Shown: one piece after another, positions 8,126 through 16,252 of the stretch | Layout: each line of letters begins with the position of its first letter | Numbering within the stretch: position 1 is the stretch's first letter | Assembly (NCBI GenBank): GCA_964440805.1 | Contig: CAYTTR010000010.1 | Coordinates: forward strand, 13,072 to 77,071 | Direction of reading: 5' to 3' | Length of the DNA: 64,000 nucleotides | Source of the DNA: CAYTTR01 sp964440805 | Lineage (GTDB): Bacteria > Acidobacteriota > Aminicenantia > Aminicenantales > Aminicenantaceae | Notes under the pieces: generated by a model | Database searches by the model: none | Seen by the model: only the letters and a program-made list of their open reading frames with translations | What the model was told of the DNA's origin: nothing | Made by a program: the position numbers and the translations under genes

Positions 8126-8527
8126 ATGGCTGAGAAAAAATTACGGGTGCTTATTGCTAAACCAGGTCTTGATGGGCATGACCGGGGAGCCAAAGTCATT
8201 TGCAGAGCCCTCAGAGATGCTGGAATGGAGGTTATCTATACAGGCTTAAGAAGAACTCCTGAAGAAATAGTTAATACCGCTGTCCAGGAAGATGTTGATC
8301 TTATCGGATTAAGTATTCTCTCCGGGGCTCATCATGTTCTTTTTCCCAGGGTAATGTCTCTGCTTAAAGAAATAGACGCTTCAGATATTAAGGTAATGGC
8401 AGGAGGCATAATTCCGGAAAAGGATGTTCCTTTTCTTAAAGAAATCGGCATCAAGGAAATTTTTCTTCCCGGCTCTTCTACTGATGATATTGTTGACTGG
8501 ATTAAGAAAAATATCCCAGGCAGGTAA
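8126..8527 (+). CDS. Cobalamin-binding small subunit of acyl-CoA mutase
   Basis: A 133-residue flavodoxin-like B12-binding subunit. It has the base-off/His-on motif DxHxxG (D16, H18, G21), then the SxL motif in LIGLSILSG and the AGG loop in VMAGGIIP. It binds adenosylcobalamin and pairs with the large subunit that ends 56 nt upstream. The ATG at 8126 is chosen because AAGGAGG precedes it at ideal spacing. A longer in-frame ATG at 8066 overlaps the upstream stop and adds a poorly conserved leader. No epimerase or MeaB-like chaperone gene is adjacent. Confidence 0.92.
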   Translation: MAEKKLRVLIAKPGLDGHDRGAKVICRALRDAGMEVIYTGLRRTPEEIVNTAVQEDVDLIGLSILSGAHHVLFPRVMSLLKEIDASDIKVMAGGIIPEKDVPFLKEIGIKEIFLPGSSTDDIVDWIKKNIPGR

Positions 8528-8535
8528 ACCAAGAG

Positions 8536-8562
8536 CAATGTTTTACTTGACATTGTTTTTTT
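8536..8562 (+). terminator. Possible intrinsic terminator after mutase small subunit
   Basis: An inverted repeat CAATGT / ACATTG with an 8-nt loop is followed by seven T. The stem is only six pairs and G+C-poor. A TTGACA box for the next gene (8547-8552) lies inside it, so the site may serve both purposes. Confidence 0.4.
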
Positions 8563-8588
8563 ATTTATGGTAATCAAAATTAATAATA

Positions 8589-9488
8589 ATGGAGAAAAAA
8601 AGGATATCTTTAATCATCATCCCTCATGGCCAAGGAAAACAGCGTATTATTTCCTTTTCTAAGAGAAAAATAAGATTTTTTAGGGGATTAGGATTATTTT
8701 TTATTTTAGTTCTGTCTGTTTTCCTGGTGGATTACTTTACCATGAATGTAACCAGAGAAAAATATCAGGAACTTTTAGAAGAAAATAAACAGTACAAACA
8801 AACATTGATTTCTTATCAGGATTCTATTACCCGGTTGAAATCAACTGTTGATACTTTTGAACAATATGCTAAAAAACTCAATATCATGGCTGGATTGAAA
8901 TCCACGGATATAATGGAAGCCAGCCCCGGAGTAGGTAGTGGAACCGAAGAACAGGGTCAAGTCTCTCTTCCTTCTTCGCCTCCACAGGATTTGAACTTAC
9001 AAAGAATAGAATCTTTAAAGCAAAAGGCTGAAGGAATTGAGAAAAACCTGAACATCTTAGCCTCTCATTTCGAGGAACAAGCCTTGAAGCTTTCAGCCAC
9101 TCCGACCATTTGGCCCACTAAAGGCTGGGTTACTTCTCCATATGGATGGAGGGATGATCCTTTTACCGGGAAAAGGACTTTTCATTGGGGAATTGATATT
9201 GCCACTCATTATGGAAACCCGGTGGCAGCCACAGCAGATGGAGTAGTGATTCAGACCAAATTAGAAAAAATTGGCGGTAACACCATCAAAATAAGCCATC
9301 GGGGGGGATATACCACCATCTACTGCCACTTAAGTAAATTTCTGGTCAAACCTGGTCAGAAGGTAAAACGGGGAGAGACCATCGGCCTGGTGGGGAGCAC
9401 TGGAAAAGCCTTGGGGCCTCATGTTCATTACGAGATAAAACGTGATGGAAAATCCCTTAATCCCTACTATTACATCCTCGAAGAATAA
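8589..9488 (+). CDS. Membrane-anchored M23 family metallopeptidase
   Basis: A 299-residue envelope protein. A cytoplasmic basic N-terminus leads to one membrane segment (about 33-49), a coiled-coil region (55-100 and 135-170), a low-complexity linker and a C-terminal LytM/M23 domain (about 175-297). The Zn ligands and catalytic residues are visible: H199 and D203 in HWGID, H247 in YCHLS, and H278/H280 in HVHYE. It should cleave peptidoglycan cross-bridges or activate amidases at the cell surface. The ATG has only a weak GGAG-like site. It stands alone between the mutase genes and the convergent fmt gene. Confidence 0.88.
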   Translation: MEKKRISLIIIPHGQGKQRIISFSKRKIRFFRGLGLFFILVLSVFLVDYFTMNVTREKYQELLEENKQYKQTLISYQDSITRLKSTVDTFEQYAKKLNIMAGLKSTDIMEASPGVGSGTEEQGQVSLPSSPPQDLNLQRIESLKQKAEGIEKNLNILASHFEEQALKLSATPTIWPTKGWVTSPYGWRDDPFTGKRTFHWGIDIATHYGNPVAATADGVVIQTKLEKIGGNTIKISHRGGYTTIYCHLSKFLVKPGQKVKRGETIGLVGSTGKALGPHVHYEIKRDGKSLNPYYYILEE

Positions 9489-9500
9489 AATTTGTTGACT

Positions 9501-9551
9501 GATTTGGTTTCTTATGTTTCTCTAGTTTCTTAAGTTTGTTTTGTTGGTTTC
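9501..9551. repeat. Degenerate 9-bp tandem repeat, locus 2
   Basis: Five to six 9-mers of type GGTTTCTTA / AGTTTCTTA fill the convergent gap between the M23 gene and fmt. No terminator hairpin is visible in this gap. Confidence 0.55.
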
Positions 9552-9561
9552 ACCCTGAATG

Positions 9562-10500
9562 TTAACCAAAAAAGGTTGATTCCGGTTTTATCTTTTGTCC
9601 CAGAGAGAATGAGTAAGCACTCATAGGCTTTTTATTTTGCGGCTGGAGGGAAGTTATCAGGAAAATGCTTCCTCCACCGCAGCAAATCTGGATTCCTGCT
9701 TTATCTGCTTTGAGGATCAATCCGGCTTGTTTATCCGAACTGGTTTTTTCTGGAAGAGCCCGGCCGGAAAGAATTTTCAGTCTCTTACCTTGAAAGTATG
9801 TATAAGCTGAAGGCCAAGGTGTGAAAGCCCGGACTTTTCGTTCAATTGCTGTCGCCTCCTGGTTCCAGTCTATCAAACCTTCTTCTTTGTCTATCTTGGG
9901 AGCATAGGTAGCCTGGGAATGATCTTGTTTCTGGGGAGTAATTTCATCGAGATGAGACAGCGTATTTACAAGAAGTTCGGCTCCCTTTTCAGCCAGTCGC
10001 ATTTCTAATTCTCCTGCTGTTTCATAAGGGAGGACGGCTACTCCCATCCGAGTAAGAATATCTCCTTCGTCCATTTTTTCATTCAATCTGATTATAGTAA
10101 CGCCTGTTATTTCTTCTCCTTTTAGAATGGCTCTGGCAACAGGAGCTGCTCCTCGGTAGTGGGGGAGGAGGGAAAAATGTACATTGAAAAATCCATGAGG
10201 AGGAACTTCGAGCAGCTTAGAGGGAATGATTTGGCCATAAGCCACAACCACACAGACATCAGGGTTCAGGGAGGAAATAACGGACAGTGCATTTGGATCT
10301 TTTCTTATACTCTGAGGTTGATAAACCTGGATATTCCTATCCAGAGCGAATCGTTTAACAGGACATGAGGTGAGTTTTTTTCCTCTTCCGGAGGGCCTGT
10401 CAGGCTGACAGATAATTAAGGGAATCTGGTGACCATATTTCAGTAACTTTTCAAGGGAAGGAAGGGCACAAGCTGGACTACCCAGAAAAACGATTTTCAT
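9562..10500 (-). CDS. fmt: Methionyl-tRNA formyltransferase
   Basis: A 312-residue enzyme that formylates initiator Met-tRNA with 10-formyl-THF. The N-terminal formyltransferase domain holds the catalytic N106 and H108 in NVHFSLLPHYRGAAP, with the partner Asp in MDEGDIL (about 142). A C-terminal OB-like tRNA-binding domain follows from about residue 205. The start giving MKIVFLGSP is preferred. An ATG two codons upstream (10506) is also in frame. The 5' end overlaps def by 23 nt, the usual def-fmt pairing for start-methionine processing. Confidence 0.94.
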   Translation of the reverse strand: MKIVFLGSPACALPSLEKLLKYGHQIPLIICQPDRPSGRGKKLTSCPVKRFALDRNIQVYQPQSIRKDPNALSVISSLNPDVCVVVAYGQIIPSKLLEVPPHGFFNVHFSLLPHYRGAAPVARAILKGEEITGVTIIRLNEKMDEGDILTRMGVAVLPYETAGELEMRLAEKGAELLVNTLSHLDEITPQKQDHSQATYAPKIDKEEGLIDWNQEATAIERKVRAFTPWPSAYTYFQGKRLKILSGRALPEKTSSDKQAGLILKADKAGIQICCGGGSIFLITSLQPQNKKPMSAYSFSLGQKIKPESTFFG

Positions 10501-11012
10501 TATCAATCAATTCTTTTTTTAGTTTTTTCCTTAACAAGGACCGTTTTAAAGGAGATAGATGATCGATAAAAAGAATACCATTCAGATGATCAATTTCATG
10601 ACAAAAAACTCTGGCCAAAAGGCCTTCTGCTTCAATAATTTTTTCCTGACCTTGCAAATTTAATCCCTTAAGAATTACCCGGAAGGGCCGGTTTACTTTT
10701 TCCTGAACTCCTGGTACCGAAAGGCAGGCTTCCTCCGAAACATCTTCTCCGTCTTTATCCAAAATAACGGGATTTATCAAAATGAAAAGCTGGTTTTTCT
10801 TTTCTCCAGCTGTCAGGTCAACAGTAATTAACCGTAAGCCTCGGTTGACCTGGGGGGCAGCCAAGCCGATTCCGGGTACGGNNNNNNNNNNTATACATTG
10901 TTTCCACCATCTTCCGGGCCAGTTCTACGATTTCCCGGTTTATATCCTTAATTTCCCGGGAGGGTTTGTGAAGTGCGAGTTGCCCGTACTTGATAATTTG
11001 CAGTTTTTCCAT
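10478..11012 (-). CDS. def: Peptide deformylase, interrupted by a 10-N assembly gap
   Basis: The enzyme removes the formyl group from nascent proteins. All three motifs are present: GIGLAAPQ (44-51), EACLS (91-95, metal Cys C93) and HEIDH (135-139). The 10 N at 10882-10891 break the frame. If the N run is deleted, the flanks join as ...ETMY-T-VPGIGLAAPQ, in frame and collinear with the family, giving a complete 174-residue protein of normal length. The start MEKLQIIKYG at 11012 fits the family N-terminus. A longer frame to 11042 has no better support. It overlaps fmt. Confidence 0.92.
10882..10891. other. Assembly gap (10 N) inside def
   Basis: Ten undetermined bases. The coding logic of def indicates that the real distance is zero, or a multiple of three close to it. 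This looks like a contig join and not missing sequence. Confidence 0.9.
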
Positions 11013-11067
11013 AATTGAAACATATTTTAGTCCAAGAAACAAATATATTCAAATGGATTGGCTGATT

Positions 11068-11157
11068 CAGTCTGTTCAGTCTGTTTAGTCTATTCCGTCT
11101 GTTTAGTCTATTCCGTCTGTTTAGTCTGTTCCGTCTGTTTAGTCTATCTGGTTTGTC
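11068..11157. repeat. 9-bp tandem repeat, locus 3 (best array)
   Basis: Ten consecutive 9-mers alternate between CAGTCTGTT/CCGTCTGTT and TAGTCTATT forms. They lie upstream of def and downstream of the PqqD-like gene. The last unit degrades into TGGTTTGTC. Confidence 0.85.
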
Positions 11158-11198
11158 TGGTATAAATGGATGAAAAAGGCGATGTGGGCGAGATAACT

Positions 11199-11236
11199 GA
11201 AACTAGATAAACAAGATAAACCAGATAAACAAGATA
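11199..11236. repeat. 9-bp tandem repeat, inverted partner of locus 3
   Basis: About four purine-rich 9-mers (AAACTAGAT, AAACAAGAT, AAACCAGAT) are partly complementary to the preceding pyrimidine-rich array, some 40 nt away. The pair could fold into a long imperfect hairpin. Confidence 0.6.
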
Positions 11237-11304
11237 GAGGAGCGAGTCGGACAAAATGCATCTGCAGGGAAGGACATATGAACATTTTTCATTTTTTTTT
11301 ATTC

Positions 11305-11664
11305 TCAAGAAGTATTTTTATTTTTCTTAAAAAGAATAAAACGGTTTCTCTCTAAAGTCTGAAGGAAAAGGGCTAACCGGTCGTAGACTGGATCGATTTT
11401 CTCCTGAAATCGCTGTTGAAGACATTCTCCGATTTCACGGACAGTCTTTTTCCCGTCACATAGTCCCCAAACTTCGCTCCCTATCCGGTCAAGTTTTATC
11501 CGGTAATATGGATTTTTCATCCTGGGAAGTAGATGTTTGACCAGCAGGGGATTTTTAAATTTGTTTTTCAGAAGTATTATCTGTCCCTCTTTATTTTCCC
11601 ACTTCGTTTTCCGTTCGGGGATCAGGTCAAGTAGATTTACAGGAGAAGAGCTGAACTTAGTCAC
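11305..11664 (-). CDS. PqqD-like peptide-binding protein
   Basis: A 119-residue protein whose C-terminal two thirds match the PqqD/RRE winged-helix fold. Key pieces are IKLDRIGSEVWGLCDGKKTV, then a DRLALFLQTLERNRFI helix pair. PqqD-family domains bind precursor peptides for radical SAM or other modifying enzymes, or act as small adaptor domains. No PQQ operon, precursor peptide or modifying enzyme is adjacent, so the partner is unknown. It starts 40 nt after the OPT transporter stop on the same strand and is probably co-transcribed. Confidence 0.7.
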   Translation of the reverse strand: MTKFSSSPVNLLDLIPERKTKWENKEGQIILLKNKFKNPLLVKHLLPRMKNPYYRIKLDRIGSEVWGLCDGKKTVREIGECLQQRFQEKIDPVYDRLALFLQTLERNRFILFKKNKNTS

Positions 11665-11704
11665 TTTTTTCTTGAAAATTATTTTTTATCTGGTTAATTT
11701 ACCA

Positions 11705-13699
11705 TTATTCTTGGTTTTTACCGTATTCACCTGACGCAATCATTTTCTTGTAGGGAAAATAAATTAGAATGAAAGCGAGAACAAAGAATATAATCAAGGC
11801 TAACCAGGGATTATTCAAGGATTCGGGAAGCTTGACTTTTGCTCCTTGAAGAGCAGCTGTAATTATTCCCATAAGAGCCTGGCCGGCAATAAGCCCTGAA
11901 GCCAGAAGAAGACCTATATTCCCCAGAATTTCCCTGCCTTTCTCAGTGGGTTTTCTCTTTTGAGCCCTTCTATCCAATATATATTTAAGGATTCCACCAA
12001 AAAAGATGCAGGCGGTTGATCTGAAAGGAAGATACATTCCTACTGCAATAAGCATAGGAGAGGGAGAGCCGATAAGAATGAGGACAATGGAAAGAAGCAT
12101 TCCTGCGATAACCAAGGGCCAGGCCATTTCTCCTCCCACAATTCCTTTGGCCATAGTAGCCATTAATCCAGCCTGAGGAGCGGGAAGGATTTCTCCTCCA
12201 ATTCCTCCGGCTACATTATTCTGGAGAAGTTGAAGAGAAAAGGTTAGAGTCAGGGCTGCAGCGGCCACTCCAATCATGCCTCCAATCTGCATTTTCCAGG
12301 GAGTACCTCCCAGAATATGTCCTACTTTCCAATCTTGGATCATATCTCCAGCAACTCCTGCTACACAACAAACAACAGCAGCCACTCCCAGAACAGCAGC
12401 TATACCCTCCATGCCTCTCTGTCCGAGAAGAACCATCATCAAAGCAGCAATTAGAAGAGTGGTCAAGGTCAAACCGGAAATAGGATTGGAAGAGGACCCA
12501 ATAATACCCACCAGATAACCGGCTACAGCGGCAAAAAGGAGTCCCATGACTATCATAACCAGAGCGGCTACAAGTGATGTGCCAAAACTATGGGTAAAGA
12601 CATTATAGAGAAATATCATGGGAATAATAAGGGCCCCAATAGCCATCACCACTGTGGGGAAAGGAATGTCTTTATCAGTCCTGATGGTTGTATCTGAACC
12701 TTCTATTTGAGCTTTTTTAACATCACCTATAGAGCGGCCGATTCCTGCTGCTAAGCTTTTTCTCATTCTAAATAGAGTATAGAAAGCCCCAACCAGCATG
12801 GCCCCGACTGCAATGGGTTTGACCTGGGAATTGTAGGCAGAGATAGCGATTTCAGTCCAAGAGCCGAGTTCTTGAGAAACAATGTTTTTTAGTTCACCTG
12901 AGATAAAAAGAAGGATAGGCATTAAGAAGAGCCAGCCCAGAACCCCTCCAGAAAATGTGAGAGCGGCCAGTTTGGGACCGATAATGAATCCTACTCCGGT
13001 CAAAGCGGCATTGGCGGCAGGGGATTCAATGAACATGCGACCTTCCACCGGAGGAGATTTATAAATTTCTGTGTTATCAGAATTAAGATAGGTTATTCGA
13101 CTTAGTCCAGGTATTTTAAATACACTTCGAACATAAGGCCGGATGAGTCTTATACCGTTATCACTGGAGAAAAATTCGATGAAACCTCCGAGTCCCATAG
13201 CCCAGAACATATAGGCTGCATGAGAGCCTGCTTTCTGGCCGGTTTTCACCATTTCAGCACAAGCCACACTTTCCGGAAAGGGAAGATCTGTGTCTTCAAC
13301 CAGTGTTCGCCGGACAAGGATAATAAGAAAAACGCCGAGGATTCCACCAACAAGCATTAATAGAGATGATTTAACTACATCGAACTGGGTCCAAACTCCG
13401 GTCATAAGGAAAGCCGGAATGGTAAAAATGGCTCCAGCAGCCAAAGCTTCTCCCACGGCTCCAGTAGTTCTGGCCAGGTTTTCTTCTAAAATTGTTCCCT
13501 TGAAAGGCCTGAGGATAGCCATGGAAATTACTGCAGCCGGGAAAGTGGCAGCTACGGTCATTCCGGCCATTAATCCTAAGTAAGCATTAGCAGCACCCAG
13601 AATTACAGCCATGATTATTCCCAGAAAGATTGCTCTGAAAGAAATTTCTTTCATGGATTGTTCGGGTGAAACATAGGGTTTGAATGATGGCTGGTTCAT
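11705..13699 (-). CDS. OPT family oligopeptide transporter (first copy)
   Basis: A 664-residue integral membrane protein with more than a dozen hydrophobic segments. It carries the OPT signatures GAANAYLGLMAGMTVAA near the N-terminus, a GSSSNPISGLT segment and LPAPQAGLMATMAKG near the C-terminus. Bacterial OPT proteins import oligopeptides or metal chelates by secondary transport; the substrate here is not readable. The start (MNQPSFKPY) is fixed by GAGGAGG. A promoter candidate lies at 13737-13765. A second, clearly homologous copy lies at 26886-28820. Confidence 0.92.
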   Translation of the reverse strand: MNQPSFKPYVSPEQSMKEISFRAIFLGIIMAVILGAANAYLGLMAGMTVAATFPAAVISMAILRPFKGTILEENLARTTGAVGEALAAGAIFTIPAFLMTGVWTQFDVVKSSLLMLVGGILGVFLIILVRRTLVEDTDLPFPESVACAEMVKTGQKAGSHAAYMFWAMGLGGFIEFFSSDNGIRLIRPYVRSVFKIPGLSRITYLNSDNTEIYKSPPVEGRMFIESPAANAALTGVGFIIGPKLAALTFSGGVLGWLFLMPILLFISGELKNIVSQELGSWTEIAISAYNSQVKPIAVGAMLVGAFYTLFRMRKSLAAGIGRSIGDVKKAQIEGSDTTIRTDKDIPFPTVVMAIGALIIPMIFLYNVFTHSFGTSLVAALVMIVMGLLFAAVAGYLVGIIGSSSNPISGLTLTTLLIAALMMVLLGQRGMEGIAAVLGVAAVVCCVAGVAGDMIQDWKVGHILGGTPWKMQIGGMIGVAAAALTLTFSLQLLQNNVAGGIGGEILPAPQAGLMATMAKGIVGGEMAWPLVIAGMLLSIVLILIGSPSPMLIAVGMYLPFRSTACIFFGGILKYILDRRAQKRKPTEKGREILGNIGLLLASGLIAGQALMGIITAALQGAKVKLPESLNNPWLALIIFFVLAFILIYFPYKKMIASGEYGKNQE

Positions 13700-13736
13700 T
13701 GATTCCTCCTCAAGAAGGTTTCTACATTTTTTTTGC

Positions 13737-13765
13737 ATAATATTATTCCTGCCTTCAAAAATCAA
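13737..13765 (-). promoter_or_regulatory. Sigma70-type promoter for OPT transporter 1
   Basis: On the minus strand TTGATT, a 17-nt spacer and TATTAT precede the OPT start by about 40 nt. Confidence 0.58.
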
Positions 13766-13879
13766 GGGATTTATTTATTTCTTGGGGAAAGAATGTCCCT
13801 TTGGAGAGCGCCTCTTTTTTTTATTTGCTTGTAACCAGAAATTATGTTAAAAAACATCTGGAATAAAAGAAGATTAGAA

Positions 13880-14911
13880 ATGGGTCTTGTGTCCTGGATA
13901 AAAAGAAAAATATTTTGTGATCTGGCTATTGACCTGGGAACTGCCAACACTCTGGTTTTTCTCAAGGGAAAAGGAGTTATAGTTCAGGAACCTTCCATTG
14001 TTGTTGTCAACAGGCTAACCGGCAAAGTAGAAGCTGTAGGAAAAAGAGCTAAAGACATGCTGGGCAAAACTCCTGAAAATATTCTGACCATTAAACCCAT
14101 GAGAGATGGGGTCATAGCTGACTTTGAAATAGCAGAGAAAATGTTGGATTATTTCATAAAAAAAGCTACTAACAACAGGGGTTTTTTACTTCGGCCCAGA
14201 ATCGTCATCGGTATTCCCACCGGCATAACCCAGGTAGAAAGAAGAGCAGTAAAAGATGTGGCTCTCAGATCCAAAGCATCCGAAGTTTATTTAGTGGAGC
14301 AACCCATGTCTGCTTCAGTGGGAGCGGATTTGCCCATTTCAGAACCAACCGGCAATATGGTTGTTGATATCGGCGGCGGAACCACGGATATTGCTGTCAT
14401 TTCCTTAAATGGGATTGTCTTTAATCATTCTATCAGAGTTGCTGGGAATGAAATGGACGAGGCGATCATTCAGTACATAAAAAAGAAATACAATTTATTA
14501 ATAGGAGAAAAAACCTCTGAAAGCGTGAAGATACAAATCGGTTCTGCTTATCCTCTCGATGAACCAATGACTATTGAAATCAAGGGAAGAGATTTAAGAG
14601 AAGGGATTCCAAAGACCATAGTTATTGATGATCAAGAAGTCAGAGAAGCCATGGAAGATATAATTTCTTCCATTGTTGATGCTATAAGAATAGCCTTGGA
14701 AAAAACTCCTCCCGAACTTTCGGCAGATATTATTGACCGGGGGATTATTATCACCGGAGGAGGAGCTCTTCTAAAAAACCTGGATAAAAGAATTCGGGAA
14801 GAAACGCAGCTTCCTGTCTTTATTACAGAGGATCCCTTAACCACTGTTGTTCTTGGGGCAGGCAAGATGCTGGAAGATTTGGATCTTCTGAAGAAGATTT
14901 CACTTATATAA
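13880..14911 (+). CDS. mreB: Rod shape-determining protein MreB
   Basis: A 343-residue bacterial actin that forms membrane-associated filaments directing lateral wall synthesis. The phosphate loops are DLAIDLGTANTLVF near the N-terminus and VVDIGGGTTDIAVIS in the middle. IIITGGGALLKNLD closes the nucleotide site. An in-frame ATG at 13844 would add 12 residues, but the ATG at 13880 (MGLVSWIKRK, an amphipathic membrane-binding N-terminus) fits the family. It is the first gene of the complete mreBCD-PBP2-rodA elongasome operon and starts 180 nt from the divergent OPT gene. Confidence 0.96.
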   Translation: MGLVSWIKRKIFCDLAIDLGTANTLVFLKGKGVIVQEPSIVVVNRLTGKVEAVGKRAKDMLGKTPENILTIKPMRDGVIADFEIAEKMLDYFIKKATNNRGFLLRPRIVIGIPTGITQVERRAVKDVALRSKASEVYLVEQPMSASVGADLPISEPTGNMVVDIGGGTTDIAVISLNGIVFNHSIRVAGNEMDEAIIQYIKKKYNLLIGEKTSESVKIQIGSAYPLDEPMTIEIKGRDLREGIPKTIVIDDQEVREAMEDIISSIVDAIRIALEKTPPELSADIIDRGIIITGGGALLKNLDKRIREETQLPVFITEDPLTTVVLGAGKMLEDLDLLKKISLI

Positions 14912-14921
14912 ACTGAAGTCT

Positions 14922-15761
14922 ATGTCCTTGTTCCATCGGAATAAAAACCTTATCATATTTGCTATCATTATTCTAGTTCAGATGACACTGCTTTCTCTTC
15001 AATTACCCAGGGGACAAAAGCCAAGTTATCTGGAAAGAACCTTTTTTTCTTTTCTCTCTCCTTTACAAAAGGGAGTTAATTCTTTTTTCTGGAGCGTTTC
15101 TCAGTTATGGGAGGGATATATTCACCTAAGAGATGTTAAAAAAGAAAATGAAGATTTAAAAAAGGAAATATTCAAGCTGAAAGAGGAAAATGTTTTATTG
15201 CGGCAATCATTAAAAGAATATGAAAATGTGGCCAAAATGAGATCTCTTTTAAAGATGATAGAAGAAGACATTCTTTCAGCCAGGGTCATTGGACTGGATC
15301 CCAGTAATTATTTCAAGTCTATCACCATCAACCGGGGCCGAAAAGATGGAATTCAAGAAAACATGGCCGTCTTAGATCCACGTGGATTTTTGGTAGGACG
15401 GACCATCCTCCCCATATCCAGGGGAGAGGCTCGAGTTCATCTGATAACTGATCTCTCTTTTGCTGCCAGTGTGGAGACGGAAAAAAAAGAAATAGCAGGG
15501 ATTCTTTCCGGCGACGGGAAAGGTGGTTGTTATTTAAAATATATTTTGGGGACAGAAAAAGACATATCCGAAGGAGATAAACTAATAACCACTGGATACG
15601 AAGGAATTTTTCCACCTGGAATCATGGTAGGAGTAATTGTTTCTGTTGTGCCGGGAGACACTCTTTTCAAAGAAATCAAGGTTAATCCCTTTTTTGATTT
15701 CCGTTACTTGGATCATGTTGCTGTAATCAGGCAGAATGCCAAAAATATTTTTAGCCAATGA
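14922..15761 (+). CDS. mreC: Rod shape-determining protein MreC
   Basis: A 279-residue bitopic protein with one membrane segment (about 10-26), a coiled coil (about 70-105) and the two beta domains of MreC (GLDPSNYFKSITINRGRKDG, then LVGRTILPISRGEARVHLITD). It scaffolds MreB, PBP2 and RodA in the periplasm. It starts 10 nt after mreB and overlaps mreD by ATGA, so translation is probably coupled. Confidence 0.94.
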   Translation: MSLFHRNKNLIIFAIIILVQMTLLSLQLPRGQKPSYLERTFFSFLSPLQKGVNSFFWSVSQLWEGYIHLRDVKKENEDLKKEIFKLKEENVLLRQSLKEYENVAKMRSLLKMIEEDILSARVIGLDPSNYFKSITINRGRKDGIQENMAVLDPRGFLVGRTILPISRGEARVHLITDLSFAASVETEKKEIAGILSGDGKGGCYLKYILGTEKDISEGDKLITTGYEGIFPPGIMVGVIVSVVPGDTLFKEIKVNPFFDFRYLDHVAVIRQNAKNIFSQ

Positions 15762-16252
15762 AAGACATCTTAAAAGCAGGCCTTGCCCTCCTGGGAGCTT
15801 TTCTGTTTTATTCTTTCTTTTCAAAAGTGTCTTTATCCTTGGTTTTATCTTTGAACCTGTTCAGCCTGGTGGTAATTTATTTTGCCATGAAAAAAGGGGA
15901 AATCTTCGGCTCTTTTTTGGGGGCTCTGGCCGGGCTGATCTTGGATTCGATGTCTTCAGGAATATTCGGAATCTCTGGCATTGCCAAAACTATTACTGGC
16001 TTTTTGGCTGGTTATTTTTCCAGAAAAATACATGTTTTTCCTGTTCACCGTAATTTTCTTTTTCTGTTATGCTTAATGAGTATAGAACTGGGAATTTGGT
16101 TTTTTCTCTATGCCTACATTCTGGCTGAACCGGTATCTGCTGGAATGGAAGTTCTTTTTCTTCAGCCATTAGTTTCAGCAGGAACTGGGGCAGTTTTATT
16201 TACTCTAATACCCCAGATTACAAAAAGGCTTGGCTTCAGTGAAAATAAATAA
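15758..16252 (+). CDS. mreD: Rod shape-determining protein MreD
   Basis: A 164-residue, almost wholly hydrophobic protein with about five membrane segments, of the size and topology of MreD. A conserved GLILDSMSSGIFGISGIAKT segment resembles the GLLxDxxxGxPLG motif of the family. It is assigned from this and from its position between mreC (4-nt overlap) and the PBP2 gene (overlapped by about 14 nt). Confidence 0.9.
   Translation: MKDILKAGLALLGAFLFYSFFSKVSLSLVLSLNLFSLVVIYFAMKKGEIFGSFLGALAGLILDSMSSGIFGISGIAKTITGFLAGYFSRKIHVFPVHRNFLFLLCLMSIELGIWFFLYAYILAEPVSAGMEVLFLQPLVSAGTGAVLFTLIPQITKRLGFSENK

Noticed and set aside
8547..8576. TTGACA box upstream of the M23 peptidase as a full promoter
   Set aside because: No acceptable -10 hexamer follows at 16-18 nt (best is TAATCA), so it is mentioned only with the terminator.
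11068..11157. Short tandem array considered as a CRISPR array
   Set aside because: The unit is 9 bp with no spacers and there are no cas genes in the window.
13834..13861. CCAG...CTGG / ATGTT...AACAT hairpin before mreB
   Set aside because: The arms align only with a 5-nt bulge in A+T-rich DNA; too weak to call a regulatory structure.
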